Assembly (NCBI GenBank): GCA_021163645.1
Contig: JAGGTN010000013.1
Location: 1-37,449, forward strand
Source of the DNA: Microcaldota archaeon
GTDB taxonomy: Archaea; Micrarchaeota; Micrarchaeia; Anstonellales; JAGGTN01
Length of the DNA: 37,449 nt
Direction: 5' to 3'
Shown here: positions 36,860-37,449 of the stretch, one piece after another
How the letters are laid out: every line of letters starts with the position of its first letter
Numbering within the stretch: position 1 is the first letter of the stretch
Program-made: the position numbers and the translations under genes
Notes under the pieces: generated by a model
What the model was told of the DNA's origin: nothing
Database searches by the model: none
What the model saw: only the letters and a program-made list of their open reading frames with translations

Positions 36860-37449
36860 ATGAGATATGATAAGAATATTATTGCTACTTTTATGATACT
36901 CATCTTAATCATTAATATCTCTGTAATACATGGAGTAAAAGCAAGCACACAAGACAAAAATAACAGCATTTTCAATTCAATCATTAAAGTGGTAACTGGC
37001 TGGATTAAAAATATGTTAAATAGGTTAGGGATTCAGATAAATTACAATGAAAAAAATGGAATGACCAACCTAGAAAAAGAACCAATCAGGAATATCAACC
37101 AAACAAAACCAACCCAACCAGTCCAAGCATTGAACATCCAGATTAAAATTAAAAAAGGAGATAATTTGATATCAATTCCTTATGGGAGTTATATCCCTGA
37201 TAAGGTAAAAAAGGAATTGATAGGAACATGGTATCTATACAATACTTCAATAGGCGCATATCAGCAGGTTAAGAATATCGAACCTGGAATTGGATATTAT
37301 GTTAAATCTTATTATGATTACAATTTCACAGTTAAAGCAAAACCTTATCCTAAACTTATTTATGATCTGAAAAAAGGATGGAACCTGATTGCCGCTCCGC
37401 AAGTAGAAGTCAATTCAAGTATTTTTGATAAGTATGATATCAAAGGTCC
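36860..37449 (+). CDS. Secreted protein, N-terminal part, truncated by the window end
   Basis: Open from ATG 36860 to the edge: 'MRYDKNIIATFMILILIINISVIHGVKASTQDKN…LKKGWNLIAAPQVEVNSSIFDKYDIKG'; signal peptide, SD GGTG. Missing from the ORF track because it has no stop. Confidence 0.8.
   Translation, partial: MRYDKNIIATFMILILIINISVIHGVKASTQDKNNSIFNSIIKVVTGWIKNMLNRLGIQINYNEKNGMTNLEKEPIRNINQTKPTQPVQALNIQIKIKKGDNLISIPYGSYIPDKVKKELIGTWYLYNTSIGAYQQVKNIEPGIGYYVKSYYDYNFTVKAKPYPKLIYDLKKGWNLIAAPQVEVNSSIFDKYDIKG

Noticed and set aside
36676-36984. Minus-strand 102-aa ORF
   Set aside because: It overlaps tRNA-Phe exons and introns and the start of a better-supported secreted CDS on the + strand.
1-37449. 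CRISPR arrays, cas genes, rRNA, transposases
   Set aside because: Looked for; no regularly spaced direct repeats with unique spacers, no rRNA signatures and no transposase motifs were found.

Overview
This 37.4 kb window looks archaeal: hBHBh'-type tRNA introns, GG(A)GGTGAT-like Shine-Dalgarno sites, a TadA/FlaI-type ATPase with a TadC/FlaJ-type membrane protein, a geranylgeranyl reductase-like protein and a cis-prenyltransferase. From left to right it contains: the end of a CDS; a protein with apparent homing-endonuclease-associated (HNH_repeat-like) repeats whose 3' end runs antisense into an intron-containing tRNA-Ser(UGA); a wHTH membrane regulator; a DUF4143-type AAA ATPase; a convergent pair made of a lytic-transglycosylase-like protein and a transglutaminase/Cys-protease-like protein; a type IV pilus/Tad-like ATPase and platform pair; DUF192, UppS, a GGR-family protein and a divergent PilZ-like protein; a roughly 16 kb minus-strand surface-protein cluster including a 3783-aa multi-domain giant; a PHP protein, PolX and GlmS; a tRNA-Phe(GAA) that reads best as carrying three introns (30/31, 37/38, 59/60), which leaves a 7-nt exon that holds the anticodon; and the start of a secreted protein cut by the window edge. 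The strongest unusual signal is the three-intron tRNA-Phe. All family calls come from reading motifs in the translations, with no database search.
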